Of a DNA stretch of 64,000 nucleotides, positions 9,389 to 17,900 are shown in pieces (positions within the stretch are counted from its first letter, which is position 1; the number at the start of each line of letters is the position of its first letter). The stretch covers positions 62,001 through 126,000 of the forward strand of contig NZ_JTAN02000008.1 of NCBI RefSeq assembly GCF_000949135.2. Reading direction: 5' to 3'. The translations under genes were made by a program, and so were the position numbers. Source of the DNA: Burkholderia sp. USMB20. Lineage in GTDB: Bacteria > Pseudomonadota > Gammaproteobacteria > Burkholderiales > Burkholderiaceae. The notes below the pieces were generated by a model. That model was given only the letters and a program-made list of their open reading frames with translations, ran no database searches and had not been told where the DNA came from.

Positions 9389-10249
9389 CTACACGTTGAT
9401 GACGCCGCGTCCGAGCTCGACCACGCGACCGCCGACGCTGATTTCACCGTTCGAGCTGACCGACAACCGCAGCAGGCAAGGCCGGCCGACGGCTTCGCCC
9501 TGTTCGACCTCAAACGCGGCGGGCAGCGCGTGATGGGCCGCAAGCAGCCAGCCGCCGAGATTCGCGCAGGCCGACCCCGTGCCCGGGTCTTCGAAAATCC
9601 CGCCGCCCTGTTTCGCAAAGAAATAGCGGGAGACCACTTTCCCGGGACGATGCGGGTCGAACGCGAACACATAGGCGGTCTTCCGACCGAGGCTGTTGGT
9701 CGGCCAGCGCTCGAGGCAGGCGCTGTCGGGCCGGGCGCGGCGCACGGCCGCGGGGTTCCTGACGGCGACCAGCAGTTGGTCCGCGCCGGTGTCGACCCAT
9801 AGCGGCGGCGCGAGAAAATCGTCCGTCGTCAGTCCCAGCATGGCCGCCGTATCGGTATCGGGCAACGCGCAAGGCGCCGTTTTCGGCATGCCCGCGTGCG
9901 GGGCGGTGAACGTCCACACGTCGTCGCCGGCTTTGACGTCGACCACGCCGGCCTTGAATTCGAGCGCGAGTGTGTCGCCAGCCTTCAGCAGGTCGCGCAC
10001 GACATGCGCGGTACCGAGCGTCGGATGGCCCGCGAACGCCATTTCATGGCCGGGCGTGAAGATGCGCACGCGGGCATGCGCATGCGCCGACGGCAGCACG
10101 AACGTCGTTTCCGACAGGTTGAACTGCACGGCCAGTGCCTGCATGGTCGCGTCGTCCATGCCGCGCGCATCTTCGAACACGCATAGCGGATTGCCGCCGA
10201 ACGTCGATTCGGCGAATACATTGAGCAGGCGGAACGCGTACTGGGTCAT
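9389..10249 (-). CDS. PhzF family protein (isomerase-like)
   Basis: This 286-residue protein has the diaminopimelate-epimerase-like fold of the PhzF family. Visible signatures are the N-terminal VFAESTFGGNPLCVF, the conserved glutamate E47 in NLSETTFVLP (the general acid/base of PhzF), TPGHEMAFAGHPTLGTA, and the C-terminal EDPGTGSACANLGGWL, which contains the second conserved loop. True PhzF isomerises dihydro-3-hydroxyanthranilate in phenazine synthesis, but no other phenazine genes are near, so the substrate here is unknown and a small-molecule isomerase or epimerase role is likely. The longer open frame to 10528 has no family resemblance upstream of MTQYAFRLLNVFAE. The ATG at 10249 is preceded by GAGATCGAG and is preferred. 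Confidence 0.9.
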   Translation of the reverse strand: MTQYAFRLLNVFAESTFGGNPLCVFEDARGMDDATMQALAVQFNLSETTFVLPSAHAHARVRIFTPGHEMAFAGHPTLGTAHVVRDLLKAGDTLALEFKAGVVDVKAGDDVWTFTAPHAGMPKTAPCALPDTDTAAMLGLTTDDFLAPPLWVDTGADQLLVAVRNPAAVRRARPDSACLERWPTNSLGRKTAYVFAFDPHRPGKVVSRYFFAKQGGGIFEDPGTGSACANLGGWLLAAHHALPAAFEVEQGEAVGRPCLLRLSVSSNGEISVGGRVVELGRGVINV

Positions 10250-10583
10250 CTCGATCTCGTGTGAGAGGGGCGTGCTGGTCGGGGCGTGCGAGCATCGCCC
10301 GGATGTCGGGATGCTTCGGCACGATCCTGCATTCTGCCGGACCGAGTGCATCGATCGATGCGCGGTCGCTCGGCATTTCAATTTTCGTGCATCATCAAGG
10401 TTCTCCGCTTCGGCCCGGCCACGCGAATTTTCGCAACGATCGCGCCAATTTTTTCGCCGGAGCAGACGGCCGCCTGCGAATCCGGAACCGTCCGGTTCAA
10501 ACACAACGACGCCGTGCCCATGCAACACAGGTCGGGTTCAGTGTCGCTCAACGCTTGCAGCATCCTGCATGCAGGAGGAAGAC
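10250..10583. promoter_or_regulatory. Divergent promoter region, PhzF-like gene and NUDIX gene
   Basis: This 334-bp gap separates divergently read genes and must hold both promoters. It contains comparatively AT-rich stretches such as CGCCAATTTTTTCGCC near 10443-10458. I could not assign confident -35 and -10 boxes or an operator. Confidence 0.4.
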
Positions 10584-11273
10584 ATGGCATCCGACGGAAG
10601 CCACCTGAAAACCGGGGGTGGACTCGCGAACGCATCGGCGGGCACCGCTTCACCGCAATCCATGCTGGAAATGCTCGCACGCGGCGTGGAAAACCTGCTG
10701 ATCCCGGCCGACACGCCGTGGCCCACGGCGCAGCTCTACCTCGCGGACAACGACCGACAGTGGAAATTCTCCGCTGTCCTGGTTGCGATCGTCACGCGGC
10801 GCGAGCCGACGATCCTGCTGACTAAGCGATCGTCGGGGCTCAGCGAATACTCGTCGCACGTAAGTTTCCCCGGCGGACGTCCGGCGGAATCGGACACCAG
10901 CATCGGCGCGACTGCGCTGCGCGAGGCGTTCGAGGAAATCGGCCTCGCGCCCGATGCGGTGCGGATGATCGGAAGCTTGCCGATTCATAAAACGAGAAAG
11001 CGCAATCACGCCATTTTTCCCGTGATCGGCTTCGTGTCGGAAACAGCCGCATGGGAAGCCGCACCCGCTGAAGTCGAGGCGATTTTCGAGTTTCCGTTTT
11101 CGACGCTGCTGAATCCCGATCTGCCGCGGCAATACGGCGACGGCGAACGCGCCGGCGCCTGGTACTGGGCGGATCAGACGCAGGACATCTGGGGCGTGAC
11201 CGCGTTCATCCTGAAATCGCTGGCGGGTCTGGTGCGCGATGCCGCGGGCGGAGAGTGTGCACGTACCGACTAG
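10584..11273 (+). CDS. NUDIX hydrolase, probable CoA pyrophosphatase
   Basis: This 229-residue NUDIX protein probably cleaves the pyrophosphate of CoA or its derivatives into 3',5'-ADP and phosphopantetheine. The NUDIX box is visible at about residues 99-123 as FPGGRPAESD followed by TALREAFEEIGL. The aspartate seven positions into the box and the TALRE stretch are typical of the CoA pyrophosphatase (NudL/YeaB) subfamily. A second family feature, LPIHKTRKRNHAIFPVIGFV, follows. ATG 10584 is chosen because GCAGGAGGAAGAC lies directly before it; the frame is open far upstream but without homology. It is divergent from the PhzF-like gene across 334 bp and convergent with the AraC gene. Confidence 0.88.
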   Translation: MASDGSHLKTGGGLANASAGTASPQSMLEMLARGVENLLIPADTPWPTAQLYLADNDRQWKFSAVLVAIVTRREPTILLTKRSSGLSEYSSHVSFPGGRPAESDTSIGATALREAFEEIGLAPDAVRMIGSLPIHKTRKRNHAIFPVIGFVSETAAWEAAPAEVEAIFEFPFSTLLNPDLPRQYGDGERAGAWYWADQTQDIWGVTAFILKSLAGLVRDAAGGECARTD

Positions 11274-11331
11274 TTTCACGCACGGGGCCTCGGGCCCGCC
11301 AGAGTCACGCGTGCCGTGCGCGGCGCGTCGC

Positions 11332-12303
11332 TCAGTGTGACGACACGAACATCGCATCCTCGAACGCCGCCGGAATCGCGAACTGCGCACGCATGCGCTT
11401 CGTCTCCTGCGCGGGCGTGAGCCCGAACAGCCGCTTGAATTCCCGGCTGAACTGCGACGGGCTCGCATAACCGACCGCATGGCCGGCCGCCTCCGCGGTC
11501 AGGTCCTGGCGCACCATCAGCAAGCGCGCCTGATGCAACCGCGTCGACTTCAGGTACTGCATCGGCGACACCTGTGTGATCGCCTTGAAGTGGCTATGGA
11601 AGCTCGGCACGCTCATGCCGGCTTCCGCGGCCAGTTGCGCGACGTCGAGCGGTTGTGCGTAGTCGGCGTGGATCAGGCGCAGCGAACGGCCGATCCGGCC
11701 GAACTGTCCGCGCATCGCCAGCGCGTTGCGCATTGCGCTGCCCTGCGCGCCGGTGAGCACGCGGAAATACAGTTCGCGCAGCAACCCGCGGCCGAGCACC
11801 GCCGCTTCGAGCGGTCGGTGCAGCGCCTCGACGAAACGCAGCACGGTCGCCTGCATCGCGTCGTCCATCGGCGTCGACATCATGCTTCTCGGCGCCTGCA
11901 CGGGTTCGGCGATCCCTTCGCGGTCGATCTGCGCGGCGAGTTCGGCGGCCATCGGGAAATCGAGGTGCAGATACAGCGCGAGCAGCGGGTGCGCCGCCGT
12001 TGCGTCGGTTTCCATGCTGAACGGGACGGGCACCGAGACGGCTAGGTAGTGGGCCTCGTCGTACAGGTAGCGTTCGCCGCCGAAATAGCCGCGCTTGCTG
12101 CCCTGGCAGACGATCACGATGCCCGGGTCGTACAGCACCGGCGTGCGCGACAGCGCGCGGTTCGAGCGCAGGATGCGCACGCTCGGCAGTGCGGTCAGGT
12201 TGTAGCCTTCGTCCGGCGCCAATGCATGCAGCAACGCGATCAGGTGTTGGCGGCTGCGCGCGGGCAGCTGCGGCGATCGAGACGAAGAGGGCGCGGTGCT
12301 CAT
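11332..12303 (-). CDS. AraC family transcriptional regulator (AraC_N cupin type)
   Basis: This regulator of about 323 residues has an N-terminal AraC_N-type effector domain (VLYDPGIVIVCQGSKRGYFG, then YLAVSVPVPFSMET) and a C-terminal pair of helix-turn-helix motifs (LDVAQLAAEAGMSVPSFHSHF; AAGHAVGYASPSQFSREFKR) ending in FGLTPAQE. The frame can begin at a TTG at 12315, but the ATG at 12303 (MSTAPSS) is the more usual start. It is divergent from an SDR-family oxidoreductase 94 bp away. That is the classic layout for an AraC regulator of this subfamily controlling its neighbouring oxidoreductase, so a regulator-target pair is inferred. The inducer is unknown. Confidence 0.87.
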   Translation of the reverse strand: MSTAPSSSRSPQLPARSRQHLIALLHALAPDEGYNLTALPSVRILRSNRALSRTPVLYDPGIVIVCQGSKRGYFGGERYLYDEAHYLAVSVPVPFSMETDATAAHPLLALYLHLDFPMAAELAAQIDREGIAEPVQAPRSMMSTPMDDAMQATVLRFVEALHRPLEAAVLGRGLLRELYFRVLTGAQGSAMRNALAMRGQFGRIGRSLRLIHADYAQPLDVAQLAAEAGMSVPSFHSHFKAITQVSPMQYLKSTRLHQARLLMVRQDLTAEAAGHAVGYASPSQFSREFKRLFGLTPAQETKRMRAQFAIPAAFEDAMFVSSH

Positions 12304-12397
12304 AGTTTTATGCAAGAAAATCAGCGGAACCGGGCTTAGTTTACGTAGATCGTCAGACTAGTATGCATGCTTCGATCGACATTCGGGAGAAGCTCAC

Positions 12398-13231
12398 ATG
12401 GCATCCGGCACTATCATGCTCATCATCGGCGTCAGCAGCGGCTTCGGCCGTGCACTCGCACAAGCGGCGCTGGCCGCGGGTCATACGGTGGTCGGCACCG
12501 TGAGAAGCGAAGCGGCGAAGCGGGCGTTCGAAGCACTGTCCCCGCATGCGGCCATCGGGCGCGTGCTCGACGTGACCGACTTCGAGCGCATCGACGGCGT
12601 CGTCGCGGAGATCGAGTCGAGCGTCGGGCCCGTCGACGTGCTGGTGAACAACGCCGGTTACGGGCACGAAGGCATCATGGAGGAGTCGCCGCTGTCGGAG
12701 ATGCGCCGACAGTTCGACGTGAACGTATTCGGCGCCGTCGCGATGATGAAGGCCGTCGTGCCGTTCATGCGCGCACGCCGGCGCGGCCGCATCCTGAACA
12801 TCACGTCGATGGGCGGCCACATCACGATGCCCGGCATTGCCTATTACTGCGGCAGCAAGTTCGCGCTGGAAGGGATTTCCGACACGCTCGGCAAGGAGCT
12901 CGAGCCGTTCGGCATCGCGGTGACCGCCGTGGCGCCGGGCTCGTTCCGCACCGACTGGGCCGGCCGTTCGATGACGCGCACGCCGCGTTCGATCGCCGAT
13001 TACGACGCGCTCTTCGAGCCGATCCGTCACGCGCGCGAGGAGAACAGCGGCCGTCAGTTGGGCGATCCCGCGAAGGCCGCGCGTGCCATGCTCGCGGTCA
13101 TTGCGGCGGACCATCCGCCGGCCCATCTGTTGCTCGGCAGCGATGCGCTTCGGCTCGTGCGCGCCAAATGGTCGGCGCTGGAAGACGACATGCGCGCGTG
13201 GGAGGCGGTGACCGTGTCGACGGACGGTTGA
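12398..13231 (+). CDS. Short-chain dehydrogenase/reductase (SDR) family oxidoreductase
   Basis: This 277-residue classical SDR uses NAD(P)(H) to oxidise or reduce an unknown carbonyl/alcohol substrate. The Rossmann nucleotide motif reads GVSSGFG near residues 11-17, where many relatives have TGxxxGxG. NNAG follows at about residue 85, then the catalytic serine region (NITSMGGHI) and YxxxK within YYCGSKFA. The basic residue R37 after strand 2 suggests NADP(H) preference, which is only an inference. ATG 12398 has GGGAGAAG upstream. A possible -10 (TAGTAT, 12359-12364) lies in the divergent region shared with the AraC gene. Confidence 0.9.
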   Translation: MASGTIMLIIGVSSGFGRALAQAALAAGHTVVGTVRSEAAKRAFEALSPHAAIGRVLDVTDFERIDGVVAEIESSVGPVDVLVNNAGYGHEGIMEESPLSEMRRQFDVNVFGAVAMMKAVVPFMRARRRGRILNITSMGGHITMPGIAYYCGSKFALEGISDTLGKELEPFGIAVTAVAPGSFRTDWAGRSMTRTPRSIADYDALFEPIRHAREENSGRQLGDPAKAARAMLAVIAADHPPAHLLLGSDALRLVRAKWSALEDDMRAWEAVTVSTDG

Positions 13232-13281
13232 GGCACGAGGGTTGGGGCGTGCGAAATCGCACGGTTAGTTGCGTTGAATGG

Positions 13282-13404
13282 TCAAGTCTCGGGATGCGAG
13301 CACACCGCTGCGAGGTTGTGCCCGTCCGGACCGGTGACGAACGCGGCATGGTCGTTCGCGCCACACATCGTCGTTGCCTGCGGAGAACCGATAGACGGCG
13401 GTAT
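13282..13404 (-). pseudogene. C-terminal remnant of a VOC (glyoxalase-fold) protein
   Basis: On the minus strand the last about 40 codons read PPSIGSPQATTMCGANDH, then AAFVTGPDGHNLAAVCSHPE and stop. This closely matches the C-terminal signature of small VOC-superfamily proteins, whose last strand typically reads AAFVxDPDGHNxEAVCH. Nothing upstream in the same frame (to 13566) resembles the rest of the fold, and the next gene starts at 13565. It is therefore a decayed or truncated copy of which only the tail is recognisable. Moderate confidence, since it rests on one short motif. Confidence 0.6.
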
Positions 13405-13564
13405 GCAATTGGCTTCATGACACGGTCGCGGTTTTCCGCTACAACACTCAGGTGCCGCATCATCGACCGGCGTGGTGTGCCGCCGCGCCGCAGTTCGACA
13501 CCGACATCCAGCCGGGTGGCCGGCCGGCACGTGACGTTCACCTACCCCAAAGGAGCCTGAAGCC

Positions 13565-14401
13565 ATGCCTTACATCACCACGAAGGACAGCGTCGACATC
13601 TTCTACAAGGACTGGGGCCCGAAGGATGCGCAGCCGATCATGTTCCACCACGGCTGGCCGCTGTCTTCCGACGACTGGGATGCCCAACTGCTGTTCTTCG
13701 TTCAGAAGGGCTATCGCGTGGTCGCGCACGATCGTCGCGGCCACGGCCGGTCGGCGCAGGTTTCCGACGGCCACGACATGGATCACTACGCGGCCGACGC
13801 GTTCGCGGTGGCCGAAGCGCTCGACCTGCGCAACGCGGTCCATATCGGCCACTCGACCGGCGGCGGCGAAGTCGCGCGCTACGTGGCCCGCCACGGCGAG
13901 CCGGCAGGCCGCGTCGCGAAGGCGGTGCTGGTCAGCGCGGTGCCGCCGCTGATGCTGAAGACCGACGCGAACCCGGAAGGCCTGCCGCTCGAGGTCTTCG
14001 ACGGCTTCCGCAAGGCGCTTGCCGACAATCGCGCGCAGTTCTTCCTCGACGTGCCGTCGGGCCCGTTCTACGGCTTCAACCGGCCGGGCGCGACGGTGCA
14101 CCCGGGCGTGATCCAGAACTGGTGGCGCCAGGGCATGATCGGCAGCGCGAAGGCGCACTACGAAGGCATCAAGGCGTTCTCGGAAACGGACCAGACCGAA
14201 GACCTGCGGTCGATCTCCGTGCCGACGCTCGTGCTGCACGGCGAAGACGACCAGATCGTGCCGATCGCCGATTCGGCGCTGAAGTCGGTCAAGCTGCTGA
14301 AGAACGGCACGCTGAAGACGTATCCGGGCTATTCGCACGGGATGCTGACGGTCAACGCCGATGTGCTGAACGCCGACCTGCTGGCCTTCGTCCAGTCGTA
14401 A
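13565..14401 (+). CDS. Alpha/beta hydrolase, non-heme chloroperoxidase/arylesterase type
   Basis: This 278-residue protein belongs to the cofactor-free haloperoxidase group, which are serine hydrolases with perhydrolase side activity. The catalytic triad is visible: nucleophile S97 in GHSTGGGEVARY, an aspartate at D228/D229 in HGEDDQIVP, and H258 in YSHGM. The oxyanion region FHHGWPLSSDDWD and HDRRGHGRS are typical. It has no signal peptide, so it is cytoplasmic. It probably hydrolyses small esters or lactones; halogenation is not necessarily its physiological role. AAAGGAGCCTGAAGCC precedes the start. Two hairpins follow the stop, suggesting a single-gene transcript. Confidence 0.9.
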   Translation: MPYITTKDSVDIFYKDWGPKDAQPIMFHHGWPLSSDDWDAQLLFFVQKGYRVVAHDRRGHGRSAQVSDGHDMDHYAADAFAVAEALDLRNAVHIGHSTGGGEVARYVARHGEPAGRVAKAVLVSAVPPLMLKTDANPEGLPLEVFDGFRKALADNRAQFFLDVPSGPFYGFNRPGATVHPGVIQNWWRQGMIGSAKAHYEGIKAFSETDQTEDLRSISVPTLVLHGEDDQIVPIADSALKSVKLLKNGTLKTYPGYSHGMLTVNADVLNADLLAFVQS

Positions 14402-14413
14402 CGCTGGCGGCGC

Positions 14414-14462
14414 AAGCCCGTTCTCGCGGGCTGCGCCGCGCTGGCCGGTGATGCCGGCCAGC
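14414..14462 (+). terminator. Two tandem hairpins after the chloroperoxidase gene
   Basis: AGCCCG/CGGGCT with a 6-nt loop (14415-14432) is followed by GCTGGCCGG/CCGGCCAGC with a 5-nt loop (14440-14462). No strong T run follows, so this is either a weak intrinsic terminator or a processing structure. Confidence 0.45.
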
Positions 14463-14618
14463 CTCCTTCCGCTTCGCCGGCGGGTTTGACCGGCTACGCG
14501 GAACGATGCTGCCGGCACGACACCGCGAAGTCGCCACGGCGCAGCGTAGCGTCCGGCTCGCTACCGTTCCCCCTCGATGCACCGCACGATTGCGGTCAGT
14601 CGCCAGTCGCCCACGGCC

Positions 14619-14664
14619 CGCCACCCGCCGCCCGCCGCCCGCCGCTCGCCGCTCGCCGCCGAGC
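14619..14664. repeat. C/G-rich simple repeat (CCCGCCG-like)
   Basis: The stretch contains repeated CCGCCCGC and CCGCTCGC units, a low-complexity patch within the roughly 580-bp gap between the hydrolase and putA. Apart from this patch and the putA promoter at 14832-14907, I see nothing recognisable in the gap. Confidence 0.6.
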
Positions 14665-14831
14665 GGCATGCGATCTCCGCCGGGCGCGTTCCATACCTGC
14701 CTGCGGTACCCGCCGACCCGGCCAGTGCAACCCGTCTTTCCCCTCCGCCGCGCACACCGAAGGTTGCCCACGCGCGCCAACTCGCCCTCGATCAGGGAAA
14801 ACACCGATCCACCGACCACGGGCAACCCCTA

Positions 14832-14907
14832 GGTTGCAACCTTATAAGTGGCTGATTATATTGAGTAACTTCGAGGTGCAACCAATCTCTTAATTCGGTT
14901 GCACCTT
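14832..14907 (+). promoter_or_regulatory. putA promoter with overlapping PutA-type operators (GTTGCA)
   Basis: A sigma-70-like promoter is readable as TTGCAA (14835-14840), 17 bp, TATATT (14858-14863), predicting a start near 14870. A perfect palindrome AGGTTGCAACCT (14832-14843) overlaps the -35 box. A second inverted pair, AGGTGCAACC (14875-14884) and GGTTGCACCT (14898-14907), lies just downstream of the predicted start. All contain GTTGCA or its complement, the hexamer known to be recognised by the ribbon-helix-helix domain of Escherichia coli PutA. Because the PutA encoded here has that domain, autorepression relieved by proline is the obvious inference. Confidence 0.75.
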
Positions 14908-14982
14908 TTTATTGCGTGCCGTAGGATTTCGCGCATCCTCTCACACCACATTGCCGGGCTCGCACCGGCGCACGAACCCACC

Positions 14983-17900
14983 ATGGCAAGCACGACTCTT
15001 GGCGTCAAAGTCGACGACCTTCTCCGCTCGCGCCTGAAAGACGCGGCAGCGCGTCTCGAGCGCACTCCCCACTGGCTGATCAAGCAGGCGATCTTCGCGT
15101 ACCTCGAGCGGATCGAGCACGGCCAGCTGCCGCCCGAACTATCGGGCAGCAGCGGCGTGACGGAGCTCGCCGACGGCCAGACGCCGGACGGTGACGACGA
15201 CAACTCGCCGCATCCGTTCCTCGAGTTCGCCCAGAACGTGCAGCCGCAATCGGTGCTGCGCGCGGCGATCACGGCCGCGTATCGCCGCCCCGAACCGGAA
15301 TGCGTGCCGTTCCTGCTCGGCCAGGCGCGCCTGCCGGCGAACCTGCAGGCCGACGTGCAGACGCTCGCGACGCAGCTCGTCGAGGCGCTGCGCGAGAAGA
15401 GCTCGGGCGGCGGCGTCGAAGGGCTGATCCACGAGTTCTCGCTGTCGAGCCAGGAAGGCGTCGCGCTGATGTGTCTGGCCGAAGCGCTGTTGCGGATCCC
15501 CGATCGCGCGACCCGCGATGCGCTGATTCGCGACAAGATCAGCAAGGGCGACTGGCGCTCGCACGTCGGCCACGCGCCGTCGCTGTTCGTGAACGCGGCG
15601 ACCTGGGGGCTGATGATCACCGGCAAGCTCGTGACGACCAACAGCGAAGCGGGCCTGTCGTCGGCGCTCACGCGCCTGATCGGCCGTGGCGGCGAGCCGC
15701 TGATCCGCAAGGGCGTGGACATGGCGATGCGCCTGATGGGCGAGCAGTTCGTCACCGGCGAGACGATTTCCGAGGCGCTGGCCAACAGCCGCAAGTACGA
15801 AGCGCGCGGCTTCCGCTACTCGTACGACATGCTCGGCGAAGCGGCGACGACGGAAGAGGACGCGCAGCGCTACTACGCGTCGTACGAACAGGCGATCCAC
15901 GCGATCGGCAAGGCGGCCGGCGGCCGCGGCATCTACGAAGGCCCGGGCATCTCGATCAAGCTGTCGGCGCTGCACGCGCGCTACTCGCGCTCGCAGCAGG
16001 ACCGCACGATGAGCGAACTGCTGCCGCGCGTGCGTGCGCTCGCGCTGCTCGCGCGCCGCTACGACATCGGCCTGAACATCGACGCGGAAGAAGCCGACCG
16101 TCTCGAGCTGTCGCTCGACCTGCTGGAAGCGCTGTGCTTCGATCCGGAACTCGCGGGCTGGAACGGCATCGGCTTCGTCGTGCAGGGTTACCAGAAGCGT
16201 TGCCCGTTCGTGATCGACTACCTGATCGACCTCGCGCGCCGCAGCCGTCACCGCCTGATGATCCGCCTCGTCAAGGGCGCGTACTGGGACACCGAAATCA
16301 AGCGCGCGCAGGTCGACGGCCTCGAAGGCTATCCGGTCTACACGCGCAAGATCTACACGGACGTGTCGTATCTCGCGTGCGCGAAGAAACTGCTCGCGGC
16401 ACCCGACGCCGTCTACCCGCAGTTCGCGACGCACAACGCATACACGCTGGCCGCGATCTATCACCTGGCGGGCCAGAACTACTACCCGGGCCAGTACGAA
16501 TTCCAGTGCCTGCACGGGATGGGCGAGCCGCTGTACGAGGAAGTCACGGGCCGCGACAAGCTGAACCGTCCGTGCCGCGTGTATGCGCCGGTCGGCACGC
16601 ATGAAACGCTGCTCGCGTATCTGGTGCGCCGCCTGCTGGAGAACGGCGCGAACACGTCGTTCGTGAACCGCATCGCGGATAAAACCGTGTCGGTGAAGGA
16701 ACTGGTCGCCGATCCGGTCGACGAGGCGTCGAAGGTCGTGCCGCTCGGCGCGCCGCACGCGAAGATTCCGCTGCCGCGCCACCTGTACGGCGACGAGCGT
16801 CCCAACTCGATGGGCCTCGACCTGTCGAACGAACACCGTCTCGCATCGCTGTCGTCCGCGCTGCTCGCGAGCGCGCACCATCCGTGGCGCGCGGCGCCGA
16901 TGCTCGCCGACGACGCGCTCGCCGACGCCCCCGCGCGCGACGTGCGCAACCCGGCCGACCAGCGCGACATCGTCGGCACGGTCAGCGAAGCGACGGCTGA
17001 GCACGTGAGCGCGGCGCTCGCGCACGCGGTGGCAGCCGCGCCGATCTGGCAGGCGACGCCGGTCGATGCGCGCGCCGACTGCCTGGTGCGCGCGGCCGAC
17101 CTGCTCGAAGCGCAGATGCACACGCTGATGGGCCTGATCGTGCGCGAAGCCGGCAAGTCGCTGCCGAACGCGATCGCCGAAATCCGCGAAGCGGTCGACT
17201 TCCTGCGCTATTACGCGGCGCAGATCCGCGACGAATTCTCGAACGACACGCACCGTCCGCTCGGCCCCGTGGTCTGCATCAGCCCGTGGAACTTCCCGCT
17301 CGCGATCTTCATGGGGCAGGTCGCCGCCGCGCTCGCGGCCGGCAACACGGTGCTCGCGAAGCCGGCCGAACAGACGCCGCTGATCGCGGCCCAGGCCGTG
17401 CGCCTGCTGCGCGAGGCCGGCGTGCCGGCCGGCGCGGTGCAGCTGCTGCCGGGCACCGGCGAGACCGTCGGCGCGGCGCTGGTCGCCGATCCGCGCACGC
17501 GCGCGGTGATGTTCACCGGCTCGACCGAAGTCGCGCGCCTGATCAACAAGACGCTGTCCGCGCGCCTCGACCCGGACGGCAAGCCGATTCCGCTGATCGC
17601 GGAAACGGGCGGCCAGAACGCGATGATCGTCGATTCGTCGGCGCTCGCGGAGCAGGTCGTCGCGGACGTGATGCAGTCGTCGTTCGACTCGGCCGGTCAA
17701 CGGTGTTCGGCGCTGCGCGTTCTGTGTCTGCAGGACGATGTCGCGGACCGCACGCTGACGATGCTGAAGGGCGCGATGCACGAGCTGGCGCTCGGCAACC
17801 CGGACCGCTTGTCGACCGACGTCGGCCCGGTGATCGACGCCGAAGCGAAGCAGACGATCGACACGCACGTCGCGACGATGAAGGACAAGGGCCACACCGT

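Noticed and set aside
9008-9802. A 264-residue plus-strand frame after pyc
   Set aside because: Its second half is antisense to the PhzF-like gene and its first half has no family features.
14440-14982. A small gene in the gap between the chloroperoxidase gene and putA
   Set aside because: Frames here translate to Pro/Arg/Ala repeats from the CCCGCCG-like low-complexity patch, and the rest is the putA promoter.
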